A stretch of DNA of 5,050 nt from JBBSEZ01 sp038239195 (GCA_038239195.1 JBBSEZ010000596.1:1-5050); one strand, 5' to 3'; positions 1-5,050 are shown, numbered from the stretch's first letter. Notes: generated from the sequence alone by a model not told the origin. Numbers and translations are program-made.

Positions 1-66
1 CCGATCGCCCAGTCGGCCTCCGATCAAAAGCAGATGTTCAACTTCTGGATGGGCTTCTATCGCTGA
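1..66 (+). CDS. C-terminal end of an unrecognised protein (partial)
   Basis: Frame 1 is open from the window edge to a TGA at 64-66 and encodes 21 residues, ending in the aromatic-rich tail FNFWMGFYR. The gene begins outside the window, so nothing can be said about its domains or function. The codons are mostly GC-ending, like the clear genes here, and the following 300 bases lack a good gene, which fits a real gene end. The nearest candidate for a transcript end is the hairpin at 143-196, about 80 bases downstream. The evidence is an open frame with plausible composition only; a chance open frame of this length is possible. Confidence 0.5.
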   Translation, partial: PIAQSASDQKQMFNFWMGFYR

Positions 67-142
67 GCAGGGCCGCGGCCTCGCGAGCGGCGGCCAGACA
101 GGGGGGGCCTTGGTCTCGCCGCCGTTCGCGGGGCTTCGCACG

Positions 143-196
143 GGAAACGAGCAATGCCTCTCGCGCTTGAAAAAGGCGAGGGGCATTGCTCGTTCC
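143..196. repeat. Strong hairpin, possible terminator or dispersed palindrome
   Basis: The arm at 146-164 pairs with 176-194 over 19 positions, of which one is a G-T wobble (159 with 181). Two more G-C pairs (143-144 with 195-196) extend it across a single bulged A at 145. The loop is 11 bases (165-175) and contains a run of five A. The core reads CGAGCAATGCC and its complement. Neither side is followed by a U-tract, so it is not a textbook intrinsic terminator. It could terminate the gene ending at 66, protect an mRNA end, or be one copy of a REP-like element. Confidence 0.75.
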
Positions 197-354
197 AAGG
201 GCGACGGCTCTCGTCAATCCTCCCAAGGGATGACCGAAGAGGTTAACCCCTCGGTTTGTAAGGTTCTCTTCTTTTCGGACGTAGCAAAATGACGATCTTG
301 CTTGTAAGAGCGTGGGGGTCGCCTCAACCCAGGCCATCCCCCTGGATCAACGGG

Positions 355-360
355 AAAGGA
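355..360 (+). promoter_or_regulatory. Ribosome binding site fixing a GTG start
   Basis: AAAGGA ends seven bases before the GTG at 368, which is good Shine-Dalgarno spacing. It supports GTG 368 as the start of the 79-aa secreted protein rather than the ATG at 289, which opens a longer frame that runs antisense to the 455-aa propeller gene. Confidence 0.65.
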
Positions 361-367
361 TTTCCAC

Positions 368-607
368 GTGAAGTATTGGCTGACGGGCGCCCTCTTGGGC
401 GCCGCTACGATTGCGGCCGGCGCTTCCGCGCAGGCCACTCCGACAACCCTTGTCGCCCAGGCCCCCGCGCCCCCCTCCGTGCAAAAGGACGGGCCTTACC
501 GTCTTCTCGTGGCGGCCAAGGCCGACGCCCGGCATCGCCGGATTCAGGGGTTCCAGGCCGACGTTGTCTGGGAAAACGGGGTGTGGTGGGTGATCTACCA
601 TTCTTGA
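368..607 (+). CDS. Small secreted protein of unknown function, 79 aa
   Basis: I do not recognise this protein. It starts with GTG, seven bases after an AAAGGA ribosome binding site. Residues 1-23 look like an export signal: Lys2, a hydrophobic stretch of Leu, Gly and Ala, then an Ala-X-Ala site (ASAQA), with cleavage likely after Ala23. The mature part would be about 56 residues: a Pro/Ala-rich linker (about 24-38), then a compact-looking segment with alternating hydrophobic residues ending in WENGVWWVIYHS. That tail looks like a beta hairpin with a turn at Glu-Asn-Gly. There are no cysteines, so no disulphides and no lipoprotein site. Codon endings are mostly G or C, like the neighbours. It converges on the minus-strand propeller gene, with a large hairpin between the two stop codons. 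The signal peptide and the site for translation start make it a likely real gene; its role is unknown. Confidence 0.7.
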   Translation: MKYWLTGALLGAATIAAGASAQATPTTLVAQAPAPPSVQKDGPYRLLVAAKADARHRRIQGFQADVVWENGVWWVIYHS

Positions 608-616
608 TTCTGGCAC

Positions 617-682
617 GGTTCAAAGTCGGGCCGCACTTGGGCCCCCGAATTGGAGGCCCCAAGTGGGGCCCGATTGTGAACC
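617..682. terminator. Long imperfect hairpin between convergent genes
   Basis: Left arm 617-646 pairs with right arm 652-682. The outer six pairs (617-622 with 677-682), the middle block (624-632 with 667-675) and the inner block (634-641 with 658-665) are separated by single mismatches at 623/676 and 633/666. The tip continues with a bulged C at 657 around the five-base loop GAATT (647-651). It lies between the stop at 607 (plus) and the stop at 712 (minus), the place expected for a shared bidirectional terminator. Neither flank carries a U-tract, although AAAAA at 688-692 lies just beyond the right arm. A dispersed inverted repeat is the alternative. Confidence 0.6.
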
Positions 683-711
683 ACGTCGAAAAACGCCCCG
701 CTCCAGCCCTC

Positions 712-2079
712 TCACTCCTTCTGCTTCTCTTCCTTCGCGGTGAGGCAATACAGGTGCTGGTGCCCGCGCAGGTAGAGCCGGTCGCCGGCGAAGACGGGGC
801 AGGCGCCGGTCCCCTCGAGTTGGTTCAGCGCGACGCGCTCGTAGCTCCGGCCCGGCTTGAGGACGACCGCCTTCCCTCTCGTGTCGAGGACGTAGAGCAG
901 CCCGCCCCCAAGGGCGACGCTCCCGTACACCTGATTGAGCGGCAGGCGCTGCTTGTAGACGAGCTCGCCGGTCTTCGCGTCGGTCACGTCGAGAAAGCCG
1001 TCCGTCGTCACGCCGTACAGCAGCCCGTCGTGGAGGACCGAGGACGGCGTGCGCCGGTCGCGGGCGCCCGCCACCTTCCAGAGTTGATCGAGAACGACCT
1101 CCCCCTCTTCGGACTGCGACAGCTTGAAGGCCTGGAGCGTGCCGGGGCGGGAGACGTAGAGGGCCCCGCCGTGGAGGACCGGCGAGCCCTCCGAGGCCTG
1201 GAACTTCCCCTTCCCCAGGACCTTCCCGTCCGCGGCGCGGACGATGGCCCCGGCCGGCGTGAGGAGCACGTCGTCGGTGCCCAGGCGCGTGGCCAGAGGG
1301 CTGGCGTGCGAGGCCGAGACCTTCGCGCGCCACACCTCCTTGCCGGTCAGCAAGTCCAGGGCAACGAGGTCCTTGAAGTGGACGATCACTTTTCCGCCCA
1401 CCAGCACCGGCGAGGCGCCGTGGCCAAACCCGATGAACGAGGGCTCGACGAACTTGATCCACAGCCGTTTGCCTTCGTTCGTGTACGCGCCGACGATCCC
1501 GTTCCCGAAGACCGCAACCACGTGCTTGCCGTCGCTGACCGGGGTGGCGGCCGTGTTGCCCGCCCCGCCCGAGCTCCCCTTGCGCGGAAACTTCTCCGTC
1601 AGTTTCTGGCGATCTTTCTCGACGCCTTGCAGCTCCTTGCGGAGCGCTTCGAGCTTCTGCTTCGCGTCGGGCCCTTCCTTGCGCAACTTGTTGTGAGCGC
1701 GCGACAGGCGGTCGCGTTCCTTGTCGAGGCGAGCGTGCTGGTCGGCCATCTCCTTGGCCCGGGCCGCGCCGAAGGCCTCGACGGGCGTGTTCGCTTGCTG
1801 CCACAGCACCTTGCCGTCGGCCGCGCGGATGCACAGTAACTCTGCCGGGTCGGAAACGACGAAGAGGCGCTCCCCCACGACGATGGGCGAGCCATTGCTC
1901 GGGCCGGGCAAGCGCACCTTCCAGAGGACGTTGCTCTCCTTCGACCACTCGCGCGGCGGGTTGGCTTTGGGGAACTTCCCGGTCCCGTCGTGGCGCCAGC
2001 CGACCGGGGCCTGCGCGCCGACCGAGGAGAAAACCGAACCGAACGCAACCAGCACGGCGAAGGCAAAAGTGTGTTTCAT
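712..2079 (-). CDS. Exported PQQ-like beta-propeller repeat protein with coiled-coil insertion, 455 aa
   Basis: The protein belongs to the PQQ-binding-like beta-propeller group, related to quinoprotein dehydrogenases and BamB. Residues 1-22 form a signal peptide, with cleavage probably after VGA, so it acts outside the cytoplasmic membrane. Blade-type motifs of the form 'residue-X-Asp-Gly-Lys-X-Leu-Trp' or 'Thr-Gly-Lys/Glu' recur at about 83-93 (RAADGKVLW), 198-207, 238-250 (LDLLTGKEVW), 280-288 and 363-375 (TDAKTGELVY), with a final strand at 434-446. Residues 104-165 do not fit a blade: they are rich in Lys, Glu, Arg, Gln and Leu and look like a coiled coil inserted after the first blade, followed by a Gly/Ser linker (168-175). 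I see no dehydrogenase catalytic signature and no haem motif, so binding or scaffolding is more likely than catalysis. The ATG at 2079 follows AAGGA (2085-2089) by five bases. Downstream it converges on the 79-aa gene. The family is clear; the specific role is not. Confidence 0.9.
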   Translation of the reverse strand: MKHTFAFAVLVAFGSVFSSVGAQAPVGWRHDGTGKFPKANPPREWSKESNVLWKVRLPGPSNGSPIVVGERLFVVSDPAELLCIRAADGKVLWQQANTPVEAFGAARAKEMADQHARLDKERDRLSRAHNKLRKEGPDAKQKLEALRKELQGVEKDRQKLTEKFPRKGSSGGAGNTAATPVSDGKHVVAVFGNGIVGAYTNEGKRLWIKFVEPSFIGFGHGASPVLVGGKVIVHFKDLVALDLLTGKEVWRAKVSASHASPLATRLGTDDVLLTPAGAIVRAADGKVLGKGKFQASEGSPVLHGGALYVSRPGTLQAFKLSQSEEGEVVLDQLWKVAGARDRRTPSSVLHDGLLYGVTTDGFLDVTDAKTGELVYKQRLPLNQVYGSVALGGGLLYVLDTRGKAVVLKPGRSYERVALNQLEGTGACPVFAGDRLYLRGHQHLYCLTAKEEKQKE

Positions 2080-2221
2080 GGCCGTCCTTGTGGGGGGAGG
2101 GAGGAATGGTTGGGGCAGAACAGACAGGGGGTGGGGAGGTCAAAGGGCTAGCTGAGATAGCCGGGGCACAAGGACTTCCCCTGTGCCGCGGCTGTTCCAG
2201 CCGCGTTCGCCGAGGGGCCGG
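2080..2221. other. Gap between the two propeller genes
   Basis: This 142-base stretch follows the stop of the 754-aa gene and precedes the start of the 455-aa gene, both on the minus strand. Its dehydrogenase-proximal half is three hairpins (2146-2204). The rest is C-rich on the minus strand and holds the AAGGA ribosome binding site of the 455-aa gene. A TTGACC-like -35 hexamer lies at 2138-2143 (minus strand), about 60 bases before the ATG, but no good -10 sits at the right distance, so a separate promoter here is only a possibility. Confidence 0.5.
2146..2204 (-). terminator. Three tandem hairpins after the dehydrogenase-cytochrome gene
   Basis: Read from the stop of the 754-aa gene on the minus strand, three stem-loops follow almost end to end. 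The first is a perfect 7-bp GC-rich stem with a three-base loop (2188-2204, GCGGCTG and its complement). The second is directly adjacent (2165-2187): nine positions with one mismatch and a five-base loop, with GGCACA/TGTGCC as its outer pairs. The third is a weaker 5-bp stem GGCTA/TAGCC (2146-2162). Their position 18 bases past the stop suits transcription termination or mRNA 3'-end protection. There is no U-tract. Confidence 0.55.
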
Positions 2222-4486
2222 TCAACGCGGCATCTCCTTGATCCACTTCTCGATCAACTCGGCTCCTTCCCCATCGACGACGTTGGACGCGATGTGCGGC
2301 ATGCGGCCCAGCCCAAGGCGGCGCATCCGGTAGGGGAGCAATGACCGCTTCGGCTCGCCCGGCACGAGGATGCGCGGGTCTTTCAAGTCGAACGTCCCTT
2401 GTCCGGGCCGCGCGTTGACCGCGCCCGTCGATTTGAGCGGAAGCGTGGCCAGGAGCTGGAAGTCGCTGATGCCGCCACCCCACTTGCGATGGCAGTGGCT
2501 GCAGTTCGCGTGCAGGTACGACCGGGCGCGCCGCTCCACGCTCTGCGTTTTGTCGTGGTAATCGACCAGCCGGGACATCTTCTCGGGCTTCTCCTTCAGC
2601 GGCTTGGCGAACACGCCCAGGTGGTTCAGCGTGGCGAGTTGGTTCGCGACCACTCCATCGTAGTCGTGGTCCCGGTTCATCTGGAGCGTATTGACCCCTA
2701 GCGCGTACTTGGCGGTGACCGTGTGACACATGGTGCATTCGGTCCGGCTGGGGAAGTGCCACACCTGCTCGCGCTTCCCGCCCTTGGCCTTCGGATCGAC
2801 CACGGTGAGCTTGCGGTCGAGCCCCTTGCCATCGAGCAGGTCGGCGTCGGTCTGGGCGTCGTTCCAGACGTAGGTGTAGCCGTACCACACCTGGTCGCCG
2901 ACCTCCTCCGTGCCCGGCACGCGCTGGACGTGCAGCAGCCGCGTCTCGAGCCGGCGCGCCCCCTTGCCTGGCTCCAGGGCGAGCGAGAAGGTCTTCACCA
3001 GCACCGTGCCATCGGGGAAGCGCCAGCCCGGCTCGGCACCGGGAGAAGGTTGGGGGTAGGTCACGGTGTTGTACTCGATCTTCCCGTCTCCCGGAATGGC
3101 GAGATAGCGCTTCTTGATCCCGCCGTCGGACCACAACTCGGCGTTGACGGAGTAGGGGATGAGCCCCTTGGCGGGCGTGAGGGCCTTGGTCGATGCGAAC
3201 AGCCCCGTCTCGCTCAACTTGCGAGGGAACGGGGCCTTGCCGGGCGGCGGCGGCGGATTATCGACTAGCCGGTAGATGCCCCCGCCCATGAAGTCGAGCG
3301 CGTAGACCTCGCCCGCGTGGTCCTGGCCCCACGCGACAATGCGGATCTTGCTGGTGGCCAGCTCGCGGTGGTCGCTCACCTTCTTGCCGTCGTCGCGCAG
3401 CATCCACACGCGCCCGGTGTCGTAGTCGCCGTAGACGTAGGCCCCCTTGAGGGCGGGCAGCCGCTTGGCGTGGTAGACGTATCCGCCGGTCAGCGAGCGA
3501 AACTCCGAATGAGGGTGCTCGACGACGGGTGGCAGGATCGGCGTCGGCCCCACCTTGCGATCGATGCGGAAGGGATGGCTCCCCTCGCGGACGCTCCAGC
3601 CGTAGTTTCCGCCCTTGGCGATCTTGTAGACCGACTCCCACAGGTCCTGCCCCACCTCGCCGCACCACAGGTCGCCGCTCGCCGTGTCGAAGCTGAACTT
3701 CCACGGCTGGCGCAGGCCATAGGCCCAGATCTCCGGCCGGGCGCCCTTGTGCTTGACGAAGGGGTTGTCGGGCGGCACGCGGTAGGCGCGCCCCTTCTCG
3801 GCTTTATCGACGTCGATCCGCAGCATCGACGCGAGCAGGTCGGTGACGTCCTGCCCGGTGTTTCGGCCATCGGCGATCCCGCTGCCGTCGCCCGTACCCA
3901 GGTAGAGGTAGCCGTCGGGCCCGAAGCGGATGCACCCGCCGTTGTGCCCGCCCGAGGGCCAGGTGAGGAGGACCGTCTCCGACTTCATGTCGGCCTCCGG
4001 CGGGTCGGTCTTGGTGACCTTGAAGCGAGACACCCGGCTGCCGTCGGGCGTGTCCTTGTCGGCGTTGACGATGGAGGTGACGTAGAAGTAGCCGTTCTTT
4101 GTAAACCGCGGGTGCATCACGACGCCGTAGACCGTCCGGCCGACGTCGAGCAGCAGGTGCTTGCGGGCCTTCTTCGGATCGGTGGAGAAGGTGTAGAGCT
4201 TGCCGTAGCGCTCCGCCACGACCCAGCGGTCGCTACCTGGCACGATCGACAGTTCAAGTGCTTGATCGAACTTCAATTTGGGGTAGACGCTCTGGAGCCG
4301 ATAGGGCGGGGGGGGGTCGGGCGAGCCTACGACGCGCGAGGTGGTCCAGCGCTCGCGCTTCTCGATGCCAAAGGGCTTGCGGACCGTCTTCGGGGCCCCC
4401 TTCTCGGCGACGAGGGCCAGGACGGTGGCAGTGCCGGCCAGCGCCAGCCCGCCGGCGAGGAGGAGAACGGTGAGTGTGCGGCGCAT
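2222..4486 (-). CDS. Exported PQQ-dependent sugar dehydrogenase-like propeller fused to a diheme cytochrome c domain, 754 aa
   Basis: An N-terminal signal peptide or anchor (about 1-27) is followed by a glucose/sorbosone dehydrogenase propeller (about 65-408). By analogy with soluble glucose dehydrogenase, His181 (SGGHNGG) and Asp200 (GTGDGS) match the catalytic His and its Asp neighbour, and Arg259 in YGLRQPW the conserved Arg; the usual Asn after that Arg is Gln260. A typical NYGW motif is at 294-297. A five-proline linker (411-415) leads to a C-terminal domain (about 419-754) resembling the SO2930/HNE_0200-type diheme cytochromes. It has two haem motifs, CTMCH (584-588) and CSHCH (662-666); Met603 (LQMNRD) and Met729 (GRMPH) are candidate distal ligands. 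The inferred reaction is oxidation of a sugar or alcohol outside the cytoplasmic membrane by PQQ, with electrons passing to the attached haems; the substrate is unknown. The ATG at 4486 follows AGAAGG (4491-4496) by four bases. A nine-C run falls at codons 57-60. Confidence 0.9.
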   Translation of the reverse strand: MRRTLTVLLLAGGLALAGTATVLALVAEKGAPKTVRKPFGIEKRERWTTSRVVGSPDPPPPYRLQSVYPKLKFDQALELSIVPGSDRWVVAERYGKLYTFSTDPKKARKHLLLDVGRTVYGVVMHPRFTKNGYFYVTSIVNADKDTPDGSRVSRFKVTKTDPPEADMKSETVLLTWPSGGHNGGCIRFGPDGYLYLGTGDGSGIADGRNTGQDVTDLLASMLRIDVDKAEKGRAYRVPPDNPFVKHKGARPEIWAYGLRQPWKFSFDTASGDLWCGEVGQDLWESVYKIAKGGNYGWSVREGSHPFRIDRKVGPTPILPPVVEHPHSEFRSLTGGYVYHAKRLPALKGAYVYGDYDTGRVWMLRDDGKKVSDHRELATSKIRIVAWGQDHAGEVYALDFMGGGIYRLVDNPPPPPGKAPFPRKLSETGLFASTKALTPAKGLIPYSVNAELWSDGGIKKRYLAIPGDGKIEYNTVTYPQPSPGAEPGWRFPDGTVLVKTFSLALEPGKGARRLETRLLHVQRVPGTEEVGDQVWYGYTYVWNDAQTDADLLDGKGLDRKLTVVDPKAKGGKREQVWHFPSRTECTMCHTVTAKYALGVNTLQMNRDHDYDGVVANQLATLNHLGVFAKPLKEKPEKMSRLVDYHDKTQSVERRARSYLHANCSHCHRKWGGGISDFQLLATLPLKSTGAVNARPGQGTFDLKDPRILVPGEPKRSLLPYRMRRLGLGRMPHIASNVVDGEGAELIEKWIKEMPR

Positions 4487-4601
4487 GGTGCCTTCTTGCG
4501 TAGGAGCGCTCGGTGGGGGAGAGTGGGAACGCGCTCACTTTACCCGCCGGACGTGCGAGGGGCAATCAAGAATTGGCCGGGAGCTCGCGCAGGGTGTGAG
4601 C

Positions 4602-4631
4602 GTCTCGAAAGTGGGTGGAATTTTTCGACAC
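4602..4631. promoter_or_regulatory. Inverted repeat, possible operator
   Basis: Arms 4602-4610 and 4623-4631 are complementary at eight of nine positions (mismatch at 4604/4629), built on TCGAAA and TTTCGA, separated by 12 bases. The centres of the arms are 21 bases apart, about two helical turns, as expected for a dimeric regulator's site. It lies about 115-145 bases upstream of the dehydrogenase-cytochrome start. No regulator gene is visible nearby, so this is a weak suggestion; a chance repeat is possible. Confidence 0.3.
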
Positions 4632-4633
4632 TT

Positions 4634-4663
4634 CTGGCCCATCACCCCCTGAGTGGGGGCCAG
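4634..4663. terminator. GC-rich hairpin, possible terminator of the small membrane protein gene
   Basis: Five C (4645-4649) pair with five G (4655-4659) around the loop TGAGT, and outer CTGG (4634-4637) pairs with CCAG (4660-4663). An alternative fold pairs 4634-4640 with 4657-4663. It lies about 155 bases past the stop of the 71-aa gene. On the minus strand it is followed by A-rich rather than U-rich sequence, so intrinsic termination in that direction is doubtful. Confidence 0.35.
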
Positions 4664-4818
4664 CGAGTCACCCGCTCACCAGGGCGGGAGGGTGGCGGTA
4701 AACATTCGTCTCCGCCTGTGCGCCTGAGAGCGCGCCGGCCCGCCGCGGAAGGCGCTTCGGCCCTTCGTGTTCCCTTGTGCGTGCTTGGGCTTGGCCGCGT
4801 GCTCGGCCCGCTAACGGT

Positions 4819-5034
4819 CTACGAACTATCTGCTTGGCGACTGGCCTTTGGCTTCTCCGCCAACTTCCACTCGGCGCGCTCCTCCTCCGTCATGCGCCAG
4901 GGCAGCCAGCGCCTCAGGTCGGCCTCCGGCTGCCCACCGTTCTGGGCACACGCACTCAGGTAGCTCGTCAGCCACGGCAGGGCATTTAGCACCCACAACA
5001 GTAGAGCCAGCAACACCGAGAACGTCACCGCCAC
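4819..5034 (-). CDS. Small single-pass membrane protein of unknown function, 71 aa
   Basis: I do not recognise this protein. Residues 4-26 form one hydrophobic segment (rich in Leu, Val and Trp, with Pro20), long enough to cross the membrane once or act as an uncleaved signal anchor. A polar region follows (about 30-47, with a Trp-Leu-Pro-Trp motif at 43-46) and then a highly charged tail, MTEEERAEW and KLAEKPKASR, likely helical. The start is a GTG at 5034; an in-frame TGA sits directly before it (5035-5037), so the protein cannot start further upstream. A run of six G at 5043-5048 on the coding strand, eight bases before GTG, may serve as a poor ribosome binding site. Another frame over the same bases stays open to the window edge, but its translation lacks any such domain pattern. 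Confidence is moderate because of the length and the non-ATG start. Confidence 0.55.
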   Translation of the reverse strand: MAVTFSVLLALLLWVLNALPWLTSYLSACAQNGGQPEADLRRWLPWRMTEEERAEWKLAEKPKASRQADSS

Positions 5035-5050
5035 TCACTGAACCCCCCAC
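5035..5050 (-). CDS. Possible last codons of an upstream gene (partial)
   Basis: In the frame of the TGA at 5035-5037, the minus strand reads Trp-Gly-Val-Gln then stop, with GTG of the 71-aa gene immediately after. Such TGA-GTG contact is common in translationally coupled operons, so an upstream gene may end here. Only five full codons are visible, so this is a pointer and not a firm call. Confidence 0.2.

Larger units (their letters stand above)
67..367. other. Intergenic region without a convincing gene
   Basis: This 301-base gap lies between two plus-strand genes. Short open frames exist on both strands, but their translations are arginine- and serine-rich with no domain-like pattern. What it does hold is a strong hairpin (143-196), a weak imperfect palindrome around 234-254 centred on GGTTAACC and followed by a pyrimidine-rich stretch (about 255-277), and a short 5-bp hairpin (329-345) just before the ribosome binding site of the next gene. 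The promoter of the 79-aa gene should lie in about 200-340, but I could not find a convincing -35/-10 pair. Confidence 0.6.
4487..4818. other. Gap upstream of the dehydrogenase-cytochrome gene
   Basis: This 332-base gap lies between two minus-strand genes, so it should hold the end of the small membrane protein's transcript and the promoter of the dehydrogenase-cytochrome gene. I see no convincing gene in it. It holds an inverted repeat with TCGAAA half-sites (4602-4631), a GC-rich hairpin (4634-4663) that overlaps a competing pairing reaching 4677, and GC-rich unstructured sequence at 4690-4818. A TAAAGT-like -10 lies about 47-52 bases before the ATG on the minus strand, but the TTGATT upstream of it is 21 bases away, too far for a normal sigma-70 promoter. 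Confidence 0.5.

Noticed and set aside
234..277. Imperfect palindrome followed by a pyrimidine-rich stretch, as a terminator for the first gene
   Set aside because: The stem is broken by mismatches, the following stretch is mixed C and T rather than a U-run, and it is about 170 bases from the stop codon.
38..337. Minus-strand open frame of 99 codons in the first gap
   Set aside because: It includes the hairpin at 143-196, overlaps the first gene's end, and its translation has no signal, domain or regular pattern.
289..1839. Plus-strand open frame of 516 codons covering most of the 455-aa propeller gene
   Set aside because: It is antisense to a gene with a signal peptide and clear propeller motifs, and its translation is Arg/Val/Leu-rich with no domain pattern. 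Long antisense frames are expected in GC-rich DNA because stop codons are rare there. It also overlaps the better supported 79-aa gene.
620..2143. Minus-strand open frame of 507 codons in another frame over the 455-aa propeller gene
   Set aside because: Its translation is almost entirely Arg, Gly, Ala and Pro, as expected from reading a GC-rich gene out of frame.
2148..3134. Minus-strand open frame of 328 codons over the cytochrome half of the 754-aa gene
   Set aside because: It is an out-of-frame reading; the true frame carries both CxxCH motifs and the known domain order.
712..4486. The two propeller genes as a single tight operon
   Set aside because: They share a strand and a theme, but a 142-base gap with three hairpins separates them and the second gene has its own ribosome binding site, so co-transcription cannot be assumed.
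4539..4571. Sigma-70-like promoter for the dehydrogenase-cytochrome gene (TTGATT and TAAAGT on the minus strand)
   Set aside because: The two hexamers are 21 bases apart, beyond the normal 16-19, and both are imperfect matches.
3317..4963. Plus-strand open frame of 548 codons opposite the dehydrogenase domain
   Set aside because: It is antisense to a recognised enzyme domain and runs on through a gap and a second gene; the composition is low in complexity and shows no family features.

Overview
The window is GC-rich bacterial DNA. Its gene content (a secreted PQQ-like beta-propeller protein, and a secreted sugar-dehydrogenase propeller joined to a diheme cytochrome c domain) and its loose gene packing suggest a planctomycete, most likely of the Gemmata group. 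That assignment is an inference from gene families and style; there is no rRNA or other taxonomic marker here.

Layout, left to right. Bases 1-66 are the last codons of a plus-strand gene I do not recognise. Bases 67-367 hold no convincing gene but contain a strong 21-bp hairpin (143-196). A small GTG-started secreted protein of 79 aa lies at 368-607 on the plus strand, with a good ribosome binding site. It converges on the minus-strand genes, and the 104-base gap between them is mostly one long imperfect hairpin (617-682). The minus strand then carries a 455-aa exported PQQ-like beta-propeller with a coiled-coil insertion (712-2079), a 142-base gap with three tandem hairpins (2146-2204), a 754-aa exported glucose/sorbosone-dehydrogenase-like propeller fused to a two-haem cytochrome domain (2222-4486), a 332-base gap with inverted repeats, and a 71-aa single-pass membrane protein (4819-5034).

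The large minus-strand proteins both have export signals and both are propellers of kinds linked to PQQ-type chemistry. The 754-aa protein is the likelier enzyme: its propeller would oxidise a sugar or alcohol outside the cytoplasmic membrane and its own cytochrome domain would take the electrons. The 455-aa protein shows no catalytic signature and looks like a binding or scaffold propeller. The hairpin-filled gap between them argues against tight co-transcription.

I found no mobile element, CRISPR array, tRNA or rRNA, and no clear new defence or metabolic system. The points most worth a second look are the dehydrogenase-cytochrome fusion, a nine-C tract near its start, the coiled coil inserted in the other propeller, and a set of strong intergenic hairpins lacking U-tracts that may be dispersed palindromic repeats.
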